The position numbers and the translations under genes are program-made. From the NCBI GenBank assembly GCA_945830575.1, contig CALZZE010000010.1:1-64000 (forward strand): a DNA stretch of 64,000 bases, given 5' to 3'. Below, in pieces: positions 33,639 to 42,507 of the stretch (position 1 is the stretch's first letter; every line of letters starts with the position of its first letter). The stretch is from an uncultured Subdoligranulum sp. (GTDB lineage Bacteria; Bacillota; Clostridia; Oscillospirales; Ruminococcaceae). Below the pieces are notes generated by a model, which was given only the letters and a program-made list of their open reading frames with translations, searched no databases and was not told the DNA's origin.

Positions 33639-34640
33639 TTACAGGAACAAACGCAGCATGGCGTTGATGTTCGGCCCCATCAGGGGGAACAGAAGGGCCG
33701 ACACCGCAGCATTGATGCCGAAATACAGCAAAATGCCCGGCACGCTGGTGCCGCCCTGCAGCACCAGCGCGGTGGTGCGGTCCTGTCCCTCCGGCAGGCG
33801 GCTGCTGATGGCCCGGATGCGCTGGGCGGCGGTCTGCTTGTACCAGTACACCGCAAACAGGCTCATGACGATTTTCAGCGCGATGCCCGCAACGTAGCAT
33901 ACATTCATGGCGGTGGGCAGCCAGTTCAAGTCAGCGCCGGACAGCAGGGGCGCGCCGGTGACATGCAGGCAGTAGATATAGGTGGGAACCGAGAACAGGG
34001 TCTCCAGCACAAAAAACAGTGCGCCCTGCTTCCACATTTTGCGCCAGAAGAAGTACAGCGGGCCGAACAGGAAGGCGGAGAAGGAGACTGTCGCCCTGCG
34101 GCCGGTCTCGCTCATGCGGAAAAACTGCATCAGGTAGTACATGCTGGAACGGCCCACAAAGCTGGCCCAGTCCCGGACCTTGATGCCGTCGATGGGATCC
34201 TCCGGCCCCACCTCCTTGCGGTAGATGCCGCCGTCCCGGCCGGTGGAGTAGCCCTCCAGATGGGGTTCCCGGCCGCGCTGCTCATCGTAGCTCTGGCGGG
34301 GCTGCGGGCCTCGGGCGTAGATGGGGGTGGCGGTTTCCCCGGAACGGGGCGGCTCCCCCTGATGCAGCGGCACGCCGCAGTGCTCGCACCGCTGCGCGCC
34401 GGGAGTGTTGTGGGTGCCGCAGTTGGGGCACACCGCGTCCTGTGCGTCGGCGCTGTCCCCGGCGGGTTCGGGATGCCACTCAAAGCCGGCGGCGTGCTCC
34501 GCCTGATGCAGGCAGACGCCGGTTTTCTGCCAGCATTCCCGATGGTAGGGGGTGCCGCAGTCCGGGCAGACCACCACATCGTCGCCGTCCTTGAATTTTT
34601 CACCGCAGACGGGGCAGGTATTGCCAATATATAAAGCCAT
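33639..34640 (-). CDS. RING/zinc-ribbon protein with DUF2628-like membrane domain
   Basis: A 333-residue protein. Residues 8-45 hold a prokaryotic RING-type cluster (CPVCGEKF, CPDCGTPYHRECW), and residues 70-92 a zinc ribbon (CPNCGTHN, CEHCGVPL). A Pro/Arg-rich linker leads to a membrane domain (about 165-333) with four helices around the FGPLYFFWRKMWKQGA motif typical of DUF2628. The function is unknown; such proteins may sense or scaffold at the membrane. Confidence 0.75.
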   Translation of the reverse strand: MALYIGNTCPVCGEKFKDGDDVVVCPDCGTPYHRECWQKTGVCLHQAEHAAGFEWHPEPAGDSADAQDAVCPNCGTHNTPGAQRCEHCGVPLHQGEPPRSGETATPIYARGPQPRQSYDEQRGREPHLEGYSTGRDGGIYRKEVGPEDPIDGIKVRDWASFVGRSSMYYLMQFFRMSETGRRATVSFSAFLFGPLYFFWRKMWKQGALFFVLETLFSVPTYIYCLHVTGAPLLSGADLNWLPTAMNVCYVAGIALKIVMSLFAVYWYKQTAAQRIRAISSRLPEGQDRTTALVLQGGTSVPGILLYFGINAAVSALLFPLMGPNINAMLRLFL

Positions 34641-34708
34641 TCAAAAGCCTCCATAATCAGGAATTGGTTCAATTATAGCGCATGGGAACGGGAAAAGCAA
34701 AGAAATTT

Positions 34709-35245
34709 CTATGAATTCTCTGCCGCAGCGCCGGATTCCTCCCGCCGGATGGCGGCGAAGCACTGCTCCAGATAAATTTTGTGAGCCACCGCAATGGTGG
34801 TGGTGCGCAGCATGATTTTTTCGCCGGTGGCGTCCTCCTCAATGGAGCACATGCTTTTTTTCAGGCCGAACACCACATCAATGGCCTCCCGCAGCTCGGT
34901 GCGGAAATACCCGTAAGCGATCTCGCTGGGATAGCTCTGCCGCTGCATGGTGAACAGCAGCTTGATGTTTTCCATGCTCATCACACTTTTGGCCACCGCA
35001 ATGAACAGCAGCGAGGCGATCTGCTCCCGGTCATACTGCTTGCGCACCGGGTTGGACACCAGCCCCTTTTTCACATAGTTGCTCACCATGGAGGGGGTGA
35101 TCTCCGCGCCCAGCGGCACCAGAAACTCATTCAAATATTTGACGGTCTGCTCCAGATACAATCCCACATTGGGGATTTCCTGATAGCCGGGCAGACGGAA
35201 CTGCTGTGCCTCCCGGGCCAGCAGCGCTTGGATCTGTCGGTTCAT
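34709..35245 (-). CDS. DUF1836 domain protein (putative MerR-like DNA-binding)
   Basis: A 178-residue DUF1836 protein with a predicted helix-turn-helix (EITPSMVSNYVKKGLVSNPVR, then YDREQIASLLFIAVAKSVMSM) resembling the MerR wing. The start at 35245 has GAGG 7 nt upstream. It is divergent from degV. Likely a regulator with unknown target. Confidence 0.75.
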   Translation of the reverse strand: MNRQIQALLAREAQQFRLPGYQEIPNVGLYLEQTVKYLNEFLVPLGAEITPSMVSNYVKKGLVSNPVRKQYDREQIASLLFIAVAKSVMSMENIKLLFTMQRQSYPSEIAYGYFRTELREAIDVVFGLKKSMCSIEEDATGEKIMLRTTTIAVAHKIYLEQCFAAIRREESGAAAENS

Positions 35246-35342
35246 GCAAAGCCTCACAAAAAGCATAGGAATATTGTATGTATTATAACACAATTCCCGG
35301 AAGTGTCAATGCAGGTTGCAGTGACAAGTTTTTGAAAAACTG

Positions 35343-35370
35343 TTGACAAGATATAATAAAATGGTATAAT
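35343..35370 (+). promoter_or_regulatory. degV promoter
   Basis: TTGACA (35343-35348), 16-bp spacer, TATAAT (35365-35370) preceded by TGG (extended -10). A hairpin CGGTTTT-CAA-AAAACCG follows at about 35381-35397 in the leader. Confidence 0.85.
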
Positions 35371-35430
35371 GCCCTTAGAACGGTTTTCAAAAAACCGATT
35401 ATGAGAAGCGAAAAAACAGGAGCATGCTGT

Positions 35431-36255
35431 ATGAACTGGAAAATCGTGGCGGATTCCTCCGCCAACCTGTTGGCCGAGGCCAGCGTGGCCTCGGTGCCGC
35501 TGCGCATCATGGTGGGAGAGCGGGAGTTTGTGGATGACACGGCGCTGGATGTGCCCGCGTTTCTGGACGCGCTGTACCGGCACAAGGGCCGCAGCAGCAC
35601 GGCCTGTCCCGGCATCGGGGACTGGCTGGCCGCCTTTGAGGGGGCAGACGCCGTGTTTGCCGTCACTATCACAGGCGCGCTGTCCGGCAGCTGCAACGCG
35701 GCGCGTCTGGCGGGGGAGCAGTATGAAAAGGAGCATCCCGGCACGAAGGTGTATGTGCTGGATTCCCTGTCCACCGGCCCCGAGATGCGGCTGCTGACCC
35801 GGCGCATCCGGATGCAGCTGGAGCAGGGTGAACAGCCGGAGCAGGTCTGGCAGGACGTACAGCATTACGCCGGCCATACCCGGCTTCTGTTTTCGCTGGG
35901 GTCGCTGCACAATCTGGCTCAGAACGGCCGGGTCAATCCGGCGGTGGCCGCGGCGGCGGGGCTGCTGGGCATCCGCGTGGTGGGGCAGGCCAGCGACAAA
36001 GGCGAGTTGGACCCGCTGCACAAATGCCGGGGCGAGGCCCGGGCGCTGGAGACCATCGTGAAGGAGATGACCGGCCGGGGCTACCGGGGCGGCCGGGTAC
36101 ATATCGACCACTGTGAAAACGAGGACGGCGCGCACCGCCTGTGCCAGCTGCTGCGCCAGCGGTACCCCGGCTGTGAGCCGACGGTGGGGCTGTGCGGGGG
36201 ACTGTGCAGCTACTACGAGGAGCGGGGCGGCCTGCTGGTGGGCTACGAAATCTGA
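35431..36255 (+). CDS. DegV family protein
   Basis: A 274-residue DegV-family protein, a fold that binds fatty acids and often hands them to fatty-acid kinase. MNWKIVADSSANLL begins the fold; ITGALSGSCNAARLA carries the ligand-contact Ser; YVLDSLSTGPEM and the end GPE/CGGLCSYYEERGGLLVGYE follow. The start at 35431 has AGGAG 9 nt upstream. No FakA-like gene is adjacent. Confidence 0.87.
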   Translation: MNWKIVADSSANLLAEASVASVPLRIMVGEREFVDDTALDVPAFLDALYRHKGRSSTACPGIGDWLAAFEGADAVFAVTITGALSGSCNAARLAGEQYEKEHPGTKVYVLDSLSTGPEMRLLTRRIRMQLEQGEQPEQVWQDVQHYAGHTRLLFSLGSLHNLAQNGRVNPAVAAAAGLLGIRVVGQASDKGELDPLHKCRGEARALETIVKEMTGRGYRGGRVHIDHCENEDGAHRLCQLLRQRYPGCEPTVGLCGGLCSYYEERGGLLVGYEI

Positions 36256-36271
36256 AAAGTTCAAAAACTTC

Positions 36272-36300
36272 TTTACAACGCGGCAGATTTGCATTATACT
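36272..36300 (+). promoter_or_regulatory. prfB promoter
   Basis: TTTACA (36272-36277), 17-bp spacer, TATACT (36295-36300). Confidence 0.7.
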
Positions 36301-36336
36301 AATATTATGTGATTTTGTGCCAAGGGGTAAGGAATT

Positions 36337-37458
36337 ATGATTACGATAGACGAACTGAAAATGAAACTGGGCGGCTTTGAGACCGCGGTCAAGGATTTGC
36401 GGGACGCCCTTTCCATTGAGGCCAGCGAAAAGCGCGTGGCCGAGCTGGAGCATCAGATGACCATGCCCGGCTTTTTTGACGATCAGGAAAAGAGCCAGAA
36501 GGTCTACGCCGAGATGAGCGACCTGAAGGGCAAGCTGGAGCGCTACAACAAGCTGAGCACCCAGTACGAGGAGGCCCAGACCCTGCTGGAGATGCTGGAG
36601 GAGGAGAACGACCCCGCCCTCATCCCGGAAGGGGAGGAGGCCGTGGACGGCGTGGAGAAGGCCATTGACGAGCTGCAGCTGATGACCATGCTCAACGGTG
36701 AGTACGACCATGCCAACGCCATTCTGACCTTCCACGCGGGAACCGGCGGCACCGAGGCGCAGGACTGGGCGGATATGCTGCTGCGCATGTACAAGCGCTG
36801 GGCGGACGCCCATGGTTACGCCGTGGAGATTCTGGACGTGCTGGACGGCGACGAGGCCGGCATCAAGTCCGCCTCCATGATGGTGAAGGGCGCCAACGCC
36901 TACGGCATGCTGAAAAGCGAGAATGGCGTGCATCGTCTGGTGCGCATCAGCCCCTTTGACGCCAACGCCCGCCGCCAGACCAGCTTTGCCAGTCTGGAAG
37001 TCATGCCCGAACTGGACAACAACATCAAAATCGAGATCAATCCGGCGGACATTGAAATGCAGGTCTACCGTTCCAGCGGCGCGGGCGGCCAGCACATCAA
37101 CAAGACCTCCTCCGCGGTGCGCCTCATCCATAAGCCTACCGGCATCGTGACGGCCTGCCAGACCCAGCGCAGCCAGCTGCAGAACCGGGAATACGCCATG
37201 GAGATGATGAAGGCCAAGCTGTACCAGATCGCGCTGCAGCAACACAAGGAGAAGATCGATGATATCAAGGGCGTGCAGAACGAGATTGCTTGGGGTCATC
37301 AGATCCGCAGCTATGTGTTCATGCCCTACACGTTGGTGAAGGATCACCGCACCAACTTTGAAAACGGCAACGTGCAGGCCGTCATGGACGGCGATCTGGA
37401 CGGATTCATCTATGCCTATCTGAAAGCCAGCTCCCGCGGAGAACTGGAGGAAGTCTGA
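36337..37458 (+). CDS. prfB: Peptide chain release factor 2
   Basis: A 373-residue class I release factor that reads UAA and UGA. The codon-recognition motif SPF is in RISPFDANARRQTSF, and the GGQ motif that triggers peptidyl-tRNA hydrolysis is at 250-252 (SSGAGGQHIN). The frame is continuous from the ATG, so the common in-frame UGA autoregulatory frameshift near codon 25 is absent. A strong terminator follows. Confidence 0.97.
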   Translation: MITIDELKMKLGGFETAVKDLRDALSIEASEKRVAELEHQMTMPGFFDDQEKSQKVYAEMSDLKGKLERYNKLSTQYEEAQTLLEMLEEENDPALIPEGEEAVDGVEKAIDELQLMTMLNGEYDHANAILTFHAGTGGTEAQDWADMLLRMYKRWADAHGYAVEILDVLDGDEAGIKSASMMVKGANAYGMLKSENGVHRLVRISPFDANARRQTSFASLEVMPELDNNIKIEINPADIEMQVYRSSGAGGQHINKTSSAVRLIHKPTGIVTACQTQRSQLQNREYAMEMMKAKLYQIALQQHKEKIDDIKGVQNEIAWGHQIRSYVFMPYTLVKDHRTNFENGNVQAVMDGDLDGFIYAYLKASSRGELEEV

Positions 37459-37463
37459 CAATA

Positions 37464-37501
37464 GCACCCGGCAGAATTTTTTGCCGGGTGCATTATTTTT
37501 T
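37464..37501 (+). terminator. prfB terminator
   Basis: GCACCCGGCA/TGCCGGGTGC 10-bp stem followed by ATTATTTTTT. Confidence 0.92.
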
Positions 37502-37525
37502 CATATTTATTCGTTATCCTATTAA

Positions 37526-37697
37526 GGCACCACCGCATAATTCTACGTGCCGATATGGCGGGCGAGGTGTGCCAGCTGCTAAGCAAAAAGCGCAGATAAT
37601 ACTTTGTGTATTATCGAGCATTTTTGCAACGCAGATGGTGCGCATCACCCGTCAGAGCGGCGCGGAAGGCATCCGCCGTGAATTTTGCAGTGGCGCC
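37526..37697. repeat. MITE-like element, long copy B
   Basis: 172 bp with terminal inverted repeats GGCACCACCGCATAATTC and (reversed) GGCGCCACTGCAAAATTC, about 15 of 18 matching. Its left 29 bp and right 45 bp match copy A at 23671-23749 in the same orientation; the middle contains GATAATACTTTGTGTATTATC, a strong hairpin. There is no coding capacity for a transposase. It ends about 10 bp before the ribosome site of the P-type ATPase gene. Confidence 0.7.
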
Positions 37698-37727
37698 TCA
37701 AAGAAAGCAGAAAGGAAACGAATCGCC

Positions 37728-40073
37728 ATGACAACACAGGGACCCATCACTGGCCTGACTGCGGAGGAGGTGGAGCGCCGCCGCGCCGCCGGGCAGACCA
37801 ACCAGCCGCCCCATTCCGCCACCAAGACGGTGGGGGAGATCGTGCGGGACAACGTCTGTACCTATTTCAATCTGGTATTTCTTCTGCTGGCGATGGCGCT
37901 GGCCATGGTCGGCTCCTATGCCAACATGACCTTTTTGGGCGTTGTGGTGTGCAACACCGTCATCGGCATCGTCCAGCAGCTGCGCAGCAAAAAGGCGGTG
38001 GATGAGCTGACCCTTGTGGCTGCCCGGCGGGTGCGCTGCCTGCGGGCAGGCCGGTGGGAGGAAGTGCTGTCCGATGACCTTGTGAAAGACGATGTGGTGG
38101 AGTTTGGCTCCGGCGACCAGATCTGTGCCGACGCGGTGATTCTGGAAGGCCACGCCCACGCCAACGAGGCGCTCATCACCGGCGAGGAACGGGCGGTGCC
38201 CAAGGGGCCGGGGGAGGAGCTGCGCTCCGGCAGCTTTCTGATGAACGGCCAATGCGTGGCAAGGCTCACCGCAGTGGGGGCGGACAGCTATGCCCATCGG
38301 CTCACCGCCGCCGCCCAGACGGACGGCCACCGGGTCGCCAAGGGCGAAATGATGCGCTCGCTGGATCGGCTCATCCGTTTGATCGGCATCGCGCTGGTGC
38401 CGCTGGGCGCGGTGCTGTTCTATAAACAGTATAAGCTGCTGGCCATGACGCCGCGCACCTCGGTGGAGGGTGCGGTGGCGGCGCTGGTGGGCATGATCCC
38501 GGAAGGGCTGTACCTGCTCACCAGCGTGGCGCTGGCCGTGAGCATGATCCGGCTGACCCGCCGGCGCGTGCTGGCGCAGGACATGAACTGCATTGAAACG
38601 CTGGCCCGGGTGGATGTGCTCTGCGTGGATAAGACCGGCACCATCACCGAGGCGGCCATGCAGGCGGATGACCCGGTCATTCTGGATGAAACCGCCCCGG
38701 TGGCGGAGGCGCTGCGGGAATATTATACCGGCACCGCCCCGGACAACGAGACCGCCCGCGCCCTCTGCGCCCGGTTTGGGGGAGAAACCGCCCGGTGGAA
38801 CCGCACCGGGGAAATTCCCTTCAACTCTGCCTACAAATACAGCGCTGTGGCCTTTGAGGGGCAGGGCGTCTGGGTGGTGGGCGCGCCGGAGTTTGTGGCG
38901 GGGGAGCGCGCCGCCGAATTGCAGGACAAGACAGGCCCGCTGCTGGACGAGGGCCGCCGCGTGCTGCTGCTGGCCCGTCTGGAGGGGGAACTGCCCGCTC
39001 AGCCCGGCCCGCTGGACGCCGCCGGACTGCATTTTGCGGCGCTGCTGCCGCTGCAAAACAAGATTCGGGACACCGCCCCGGAAACCTTTGCTTATTTTGC
39101 AAAGCAGGGGGTGGCTGTCAAGGTCATTTCCGGTGACAATCCCCGGGCGGTCAGTCATGTGGCACAGACGGCGGGCATCCACAACGCGGAGCAGTACGTG
39201 GACGCCTCCACCCTCACCACAGAGGAGGCACTGGCGGAGGCAGCCGGGCGCTACACGGTGTTTGGCCGGGTCACGCCGGAGCAGAAACGCAAGCTGATTC
39301 ATGCGATGCAGACCCAAAAGCACACTGTTGCCATGACCGGCGACGGCGTCAACGATGTGCTGGCTCTCAAAGATGCCGACTGCGGCATCGCCATGGCCTC
39401 CGGCGCGCAGGCCGCCAGTCAGGTGGCCCAGCTGGTGCTGCTGGATTCGGATTTTTCCGCCCTGCCGCAGGTGGTGGCGGAGGGACGCCGCGTCATCAAC
39501 AACATCCAGCATTCGGCGGCGCTGTATCTGGTCAAAAACATTTTCAGCTTTTCCCTCAGCGTGGCCATGCTGTTTCTGACGATGCCGTTTCCCTTTCAGC
39601 CGCTGCATCTCACGCTGGTATCGGCGGTCACCATCGGCATCCCGTCCTTTGTGCTGGCGCTGGAACCCAGCCACCGGCAGGTGCGGGGAAAATTCCTGCA
39701 CAACGTGCTGCGGGCGGCGGCTCCCGGCGGCCTGACGGACTTTGTGCTGATTTTGCTGGCGGAGGGCTTTGCCGCGGCCTTTGGCCTGTCCGCCAGCCAG
39801 CTGTCCACCGTCAGCACGGTGATTTTGCTTTGCACCGGCCTGATGGTGCTGTGGGAGCTGTGCCATCCCTTCACGATGCTGCACAAGATCCTGTGGGGGT
39901 CCATGGCGGCGCTGGCGGTCATCGGCCTTGTGGCGCTGGCGCCGGTGCTGGGCCTTGCCGCGCCGGATTTGGGTACCACGCTGGTCATCGTGGTGCTGGC
40001 GGCGCTCATCCCCCAGACCATGCGGGGCATTTCCCGCCTGCTGAACAGCGCTGCCATGCGAAAATTCCGGTGA
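37728..40073 (+). CDS. P-type cation-transporting ATPase (CtpE-like)
   Basis: A 781-residue P-type ATPase with about 10 helices. The phosphorylated Asp is in DKTGTIT near 304, with MTGDGVNDVLALKDAD in the hinge near 532-548 and IPEG in the transmembrane ion path. The actuator motif is TGEE rather than TGES. The overall plan matches CtpE-like ATPases, proposed to move Ca2+; the ion is inferred. The start at 37728 opens the conserved cytoplasmic region; the frame extends upstream only through repeat copy B. AGGAAA lies about 11 nt upstream, a weak site. Confidence 0.87.
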   Translation: MTTQGPITGLTAEEVERRRAAGQTNQPPHSATKTVGEIVRDNVCTYFNLVFLLLAMALAMVGSYANMTFLGVVVCNTVIGIVQQLRSKKAVDELTLVAARRVRCLRAGRWEEVLSDDLVKDDVVEFGSGDQICADAVILEGHAHANEALITGEERAVPKGPGEELRSGSFLMNGQCVARLTAVGADSYAHRLTAAAQTDGHRVAKGEMMRSLDRLIRLIGIALVPLGAVLFYKQYKLLAMTPRTSVEGAVAALVGMIPEGLYLLTSVALAVSMIRLTRRRVLAQDMNCIETLARVDVLCVDKTGTITEAAMQADDPVILDETAPVAEALREYYTGTAPDNETARALCARFGGETARWNRTGEIPFNSAYKYSAVAFEGQGVWVVGAPEFVAGERAAELQDKTGPLLDEGRRVLLLARLEGELPAQPGPLDAAGLHFAALLPLQNKIRDTAPETFAYFAKQGVAVKVISGDNPRAVSHVAQTAGIHNAEQYVDASTLTTEEALAEAAGRYTVFGRVTPEQKRKLIHAMQTQKHTVAMTGDGVNDVLALKDADCGIAMASGAQAASQVAQLVLLDSDFSALPQVVAEGRRVINNIQHSAALYLVKNIFSFSLSVAMLFLTMPFPFQPLHLTLVSAVTIGIPSFVLALEPSHRQVRGKFLHNVLRAAAPGGLTDFVLILLAEGFAAAFGLSASQLSTVSTVILLCTGLMVLWELCHPFTMLHKILWGSMAALAVIGLVALAPVLGLAAPDLGTTLVIVVLAALIPQTMRGISRLLNSAAMRKFR

Positions 40074-40083
40074 AAACGGCCGG

Positions 40084-40506
40084 TCATTCCTCTGGTATCT
40101 GAATCCCGCTGACCCGGTCCAGCGGAATGGCCTGCCCTTCCCGCAGAAAAAGCGTCCGTTCATTCAAATCCAGCCGCCGCACATGCCCTTCCACGGTGCG
40201 GTACGCGCCGCCGCTTTTCCGCCCGTCCGGCTCAAAAACCGTCAGGCATACCCGCGGCTGGCTTCCTGCCTGCAGCTGCGCCCGGATCTGCTGCATGCAG
40301 GCGTCCAGCGCGGCTGTCTCGTCCTCCGCCAGCGTCAGTTGGCGGTCGGTCAGCCGGGCGGTCTCCGCGATGGCGTCCTCGTAACCGGTCAGTGCCGCAA
40401 AGGGGCTGAACTGGGCGGCCCGGTCCTGCCGGCTCATGGGCGGATGCACGGCGGATATGTGGTGGGGCAGGTGCAGGATGCCTTCGTATTGAGAAAAATC
40501 AGCCAT
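40084..40506 (-). CDS. YolD-like protein
   Basis: A 140-residue protein of the YolD-like family: the conserved MSRQDRAAQFSPFAALTGY near residues 24-42, then a helical stretch and a C-terminal beta-rich part. In Firmicutes YolD genes sit beside UvrX/DinB polymerases, as here, 5 bp after the polymerase gene, and probably assist SOS mutagenesis; no activity is established. Confidence 0.8.
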   Translation of the reverse strand: MADFSQYEGILHLPHHISAVHPPMSRQDRAAQFSPFAALTGYEDAIAETARLTDRQLTLAEDETAALDACMQQIRAQLQAGSQPRVCLTVFEPDGRKSGGAYRTVEGHVRRLDLNERTLFLREGQAIPLDRVSGIQIPEE

Positions 40507-40511
40507 GACGT

Positions 40512-42068
40512 TTACGCCTTGTGCCCGCCGATTTGCCCGTTGCGGGCGATGGTGGTGGCGTCCTCCTGTAAGTCCATGCCCTTCACAAGGGCGTTTTTTC
40601 CGAACTTTTTCTTGATGTGCAGGGTGGCCTGCTGGATGCGGTCCTCCCGCTCCAGACGGGCCTGCTCCTCGGCGCGCTGGCGCTCCAGCCCGGCATAATC
40701 GGTGAACAGGTCCAGCTGCTCCACTGCGGGGGCCTGCGCCTGTTCTGTACCGCGCACCACATGGGCCGCCACGATGTTCAGCCGCCGCACCAGCAGCGCC
40801 GGATCAACGATGCGGTCAAACAGCGCCATGGCCGCCTCGGTGATGCGCCTGGCAGAGCGGGTCTGTCTGCCAAGATTCTGCGTGCTGTGGGCGTGTTTGG
40901 GGACCCGGCGGCCATAGCGGTCGGTGGTGATGGGGCCGGTGTAATGGATGGACGGGTTAGTCAGGCTCTCCACATCGTAGCCCACGGTCAGGATGATCTG
41001 GTCGGTCACGAGGCCCTTTTCCACCAGATCGAGCACCAGCAGGTCGGTCATTTCCCGCACCACCAGCCTTGCTTTTTCAAAGGAATAGGCGGCAGTGAGC
41101 ACCTGCCCGGACCCCAGCGAGTTGCTCTGCGGCCGGTAGGCGTGGATGTCCGCGATGGTACACGGCTCCCAGCCCCAGGCGTGGTCAATGAGCAGTTCGG
41201 CGTTGACGCCGAAGGTCTTGTACAGCAGCTCTTCGCTGTAATATTCCGATGGCCGGCCCAGCGAGCAGAGCGCTATATCGCCCATGGTGTACAGACCCAG
41301 CTTTTGCAGCCGCCGGGCATAGCCGGGGCCGACCCGCCAGAAATCCGTCAGCGGGGTGTGGGTCCACAAAGTACGGCGGTAGCTTTGCTCGTCCAGCTCG
41401 GCGATGCGCGCCCCGTTTTTGTCCGCAGGAACGTGCTTGGCCACGATGTCCATGGCCACCTTGGCAAGGTACAGGTTGGTGCCGATGCCCGCGGTGGCGG
41501 TGATGCCGGTCTCGTACAGGACCCTGCGCAGAATGTTGGTCACCAGCTCCCGGGCGCTCATACGATAGAGCGGCAGATAGGCGGTCAGGTCCAGAAACAC
41601 CTCGTCGATGGAGTAAACGTGCATATCCTCCGGCGCCACATAGTCCAGATAAATCTGGTAGATGCGGGTGCTGTATTCCATGTAGGTCGCCATCCGGGGC
41701 GGCGCAATGATGTACCCCAGCGCAAGGGAAGGGTCGCGGGCCAGCTGTGCGGCGTCGGTGCAGGCATCGCCCAGCTGCCAGCTGCCGTTTTCGCCCCGCA
41801 CCGCCAGGTTCCGGCGGATGGCGGCATTCAGCCGCTGCTGGTTGACCTGCCGTACCCGCTGCACCACCTCAAACAGCCGGGGACGTCCGGGAATGCCGTG
41901 GGCCTTCAGGGCGGGGGAGACCGCAAGGCAGATGGTTTTTTCGCTGCGGGAGGCGTCCGCCACCACCAGATGGGTGGTCATGGGGTCCAGCTCCCGGGTG
42001 ATGCATTCCACCGAGGCGTAAAAGGATTTCAGGTCAATAGCGGCGTAGACACGCTGCTGTTCCGGCAT
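40512..42068 (-). CDS. Y-family DNA polymerase (UvrX/UmuC-like)
   Basis: A 518-residue translesion polymerase. YAAIDLKSFYASVE holds the first catalytic Asp and steric-gate region; YSIDEVFLDLT holds the SIDE-type Asp-Glu pair; a helix-hairpin-helix follows near DFWRVGPGYARRLQKLGL. The little-finger region ends with QLDLF, a beta-clamp-binding motif near residue 451. Length and the YolD partner fit the UvrX group of Firmicutes and plasmids. It is the middle gene of a three-gene cassette. Confidence 0.92.
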   Translation of the reverse strand: MPEQQRVYAAIDLKSFYASVECITRELDPMTTHLVVADASRSEKTICLAVSPALKAHGIPGRPRLFEVVQRVRQVNQQRLNAAIRRNLAVRGENGSWQLGDACTDAAQLARDPSLALGYIIAPPRMATYMEYSTRIYQIYLDYVAPEDMHVYSIDEVFLDLTAYLPLYRMSARELVTNILRRVLYETGITATAGIGTNLYLAKVAMDIVAKHVPADKNGARIAELDEQSYRRTLWTHTPLTDFWRVGPGYARRLQKLGLYTMGDIALCSLGRPSEYYSEELLYKTFGVNAELLIDHAWGWEPCTIADIHAYRPQSNSLGSGQVLTAAYSFEKARLVVREMTDLLVLDLVEKGLVTDQIILTVGYDVESLTNPSIHYTGPITTDRYGRRVPKHAHSTQNLGRQTRSARRITEAAMALFDRIVDPALLVRRLNIVAAHVVRGTEQAQAPAVEQLDLFTDYAGLERQRAEEQARLEREDRIQQATLHIKKKFGKNALVKGMDLQEDATTIARNGQIGGHKA

Positions 42069-42089
42069 ACTTCTGCGCCTCCTTTGGCT

Positions 42090-42377
42090 TTATTCCACAT
42101 CCTTTTCCACAAACCACCGGCCAAGACAGCCGGTAAACCGGGGGTCGGTGCGCTCAAAAAACAGGCGCTTTTCCTCGCCGCGAATGCGCACCGTGTAGCA
42201 GTCCCCGTGACAGCTGCTGTGCATGGCCGAGGCAGGCCGGAAGGACAGCACCTCCTCAATGGGAAAGACTCTGCCGTCCTGCCACAGAATGGAGCAGGGC
42301 TGCATATACCCGATGGCGTCAAACAGGGAGACAACTTTTACATAAACCCGATGGGGCGCACAGGCGTTGGTATCCAT
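42090..42377 (-). CDS. Small conserved-looking protein upstream of the Y-family polymerase
   Basis: A 95-residue protein, not recognised. It is beta-rich by eye (HRVYVKVVSLFDAIGYM, YTVRIRGEEKRLFFE, GRWFVEKD), with 5 Cys and no membrane segment. It starts the cassette 21 bp before the polymerase and lies behind a promoter with a palindrome, so it is probably SOS-induced with it. GAGGAAA lies 9 nt before the ATG. Confidence 0.65.
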   Translation of the reverse strand: MDTNACAPHRVYVKVVSLFDAIGYMQPCSILWQDGRVFPIEEVLSFRPASAMHSSCHGDCYTVRIRGEEKRLFFERTDPRFTGCLGRWFVEKDVE

Positions 42378-42410
42378 GGCAGACAATTTCCTCCATGACA
42401 GCGGCGGGCA
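42378..42410 (-). other. Leader of the polymerase cassette
   Basis: Short untranslated leader between the palindrome and the ATG; only the GAGGAAA ribosome site is seen. Confidence 0.4.
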
Positions 42411-42425
42411 ACAACGAAACGTTGT
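42411..42425. promoter_or_regulatory. Palindrome in the polymerase-cassette promoter
   Basis: ACAACG-AAA-CGTTGT, 6-bp perfect arms, just downstream of the -10. It is a candidate operator for a damage-response repressor, though it does not match the Bacillus-type LexA box GAAC-N4-GTTC closely. Confidence 0.5.
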
Positions 42426-42438
42426 ATGATGTGCCTTT

Positions 42439-42467
42439 ATGATACCACATAAGGTTGTAAAATGCAA
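42439..42467 (-). promoter_or_regulatory. Promoter of the Y-polymerase cassette
   Basis: TTGCAT (42462-42467), 17-bp spacer, TATCAT (42439-42444) preceded by TGG, on the minus strand. Confidence 0.75.
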
Positions 42468-42507
42468 GAGCTGTACGAAAAAATCCGGGCGGTTTTGCAA
42501 CAGCAAT

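Noticed and set aside
36337-36420. Programmed +1 frameshift in prfB
   Set aside because: The frame is open from the ATG with no in-frame UGA near codon 25 and no CTT-TGA slippery site, so the autoregulatory shift is absent.
35254-37467. Long minus-strand open frame opposite degV and prfB
   Set aside because: Shadow of the conserved plus-strand genes.
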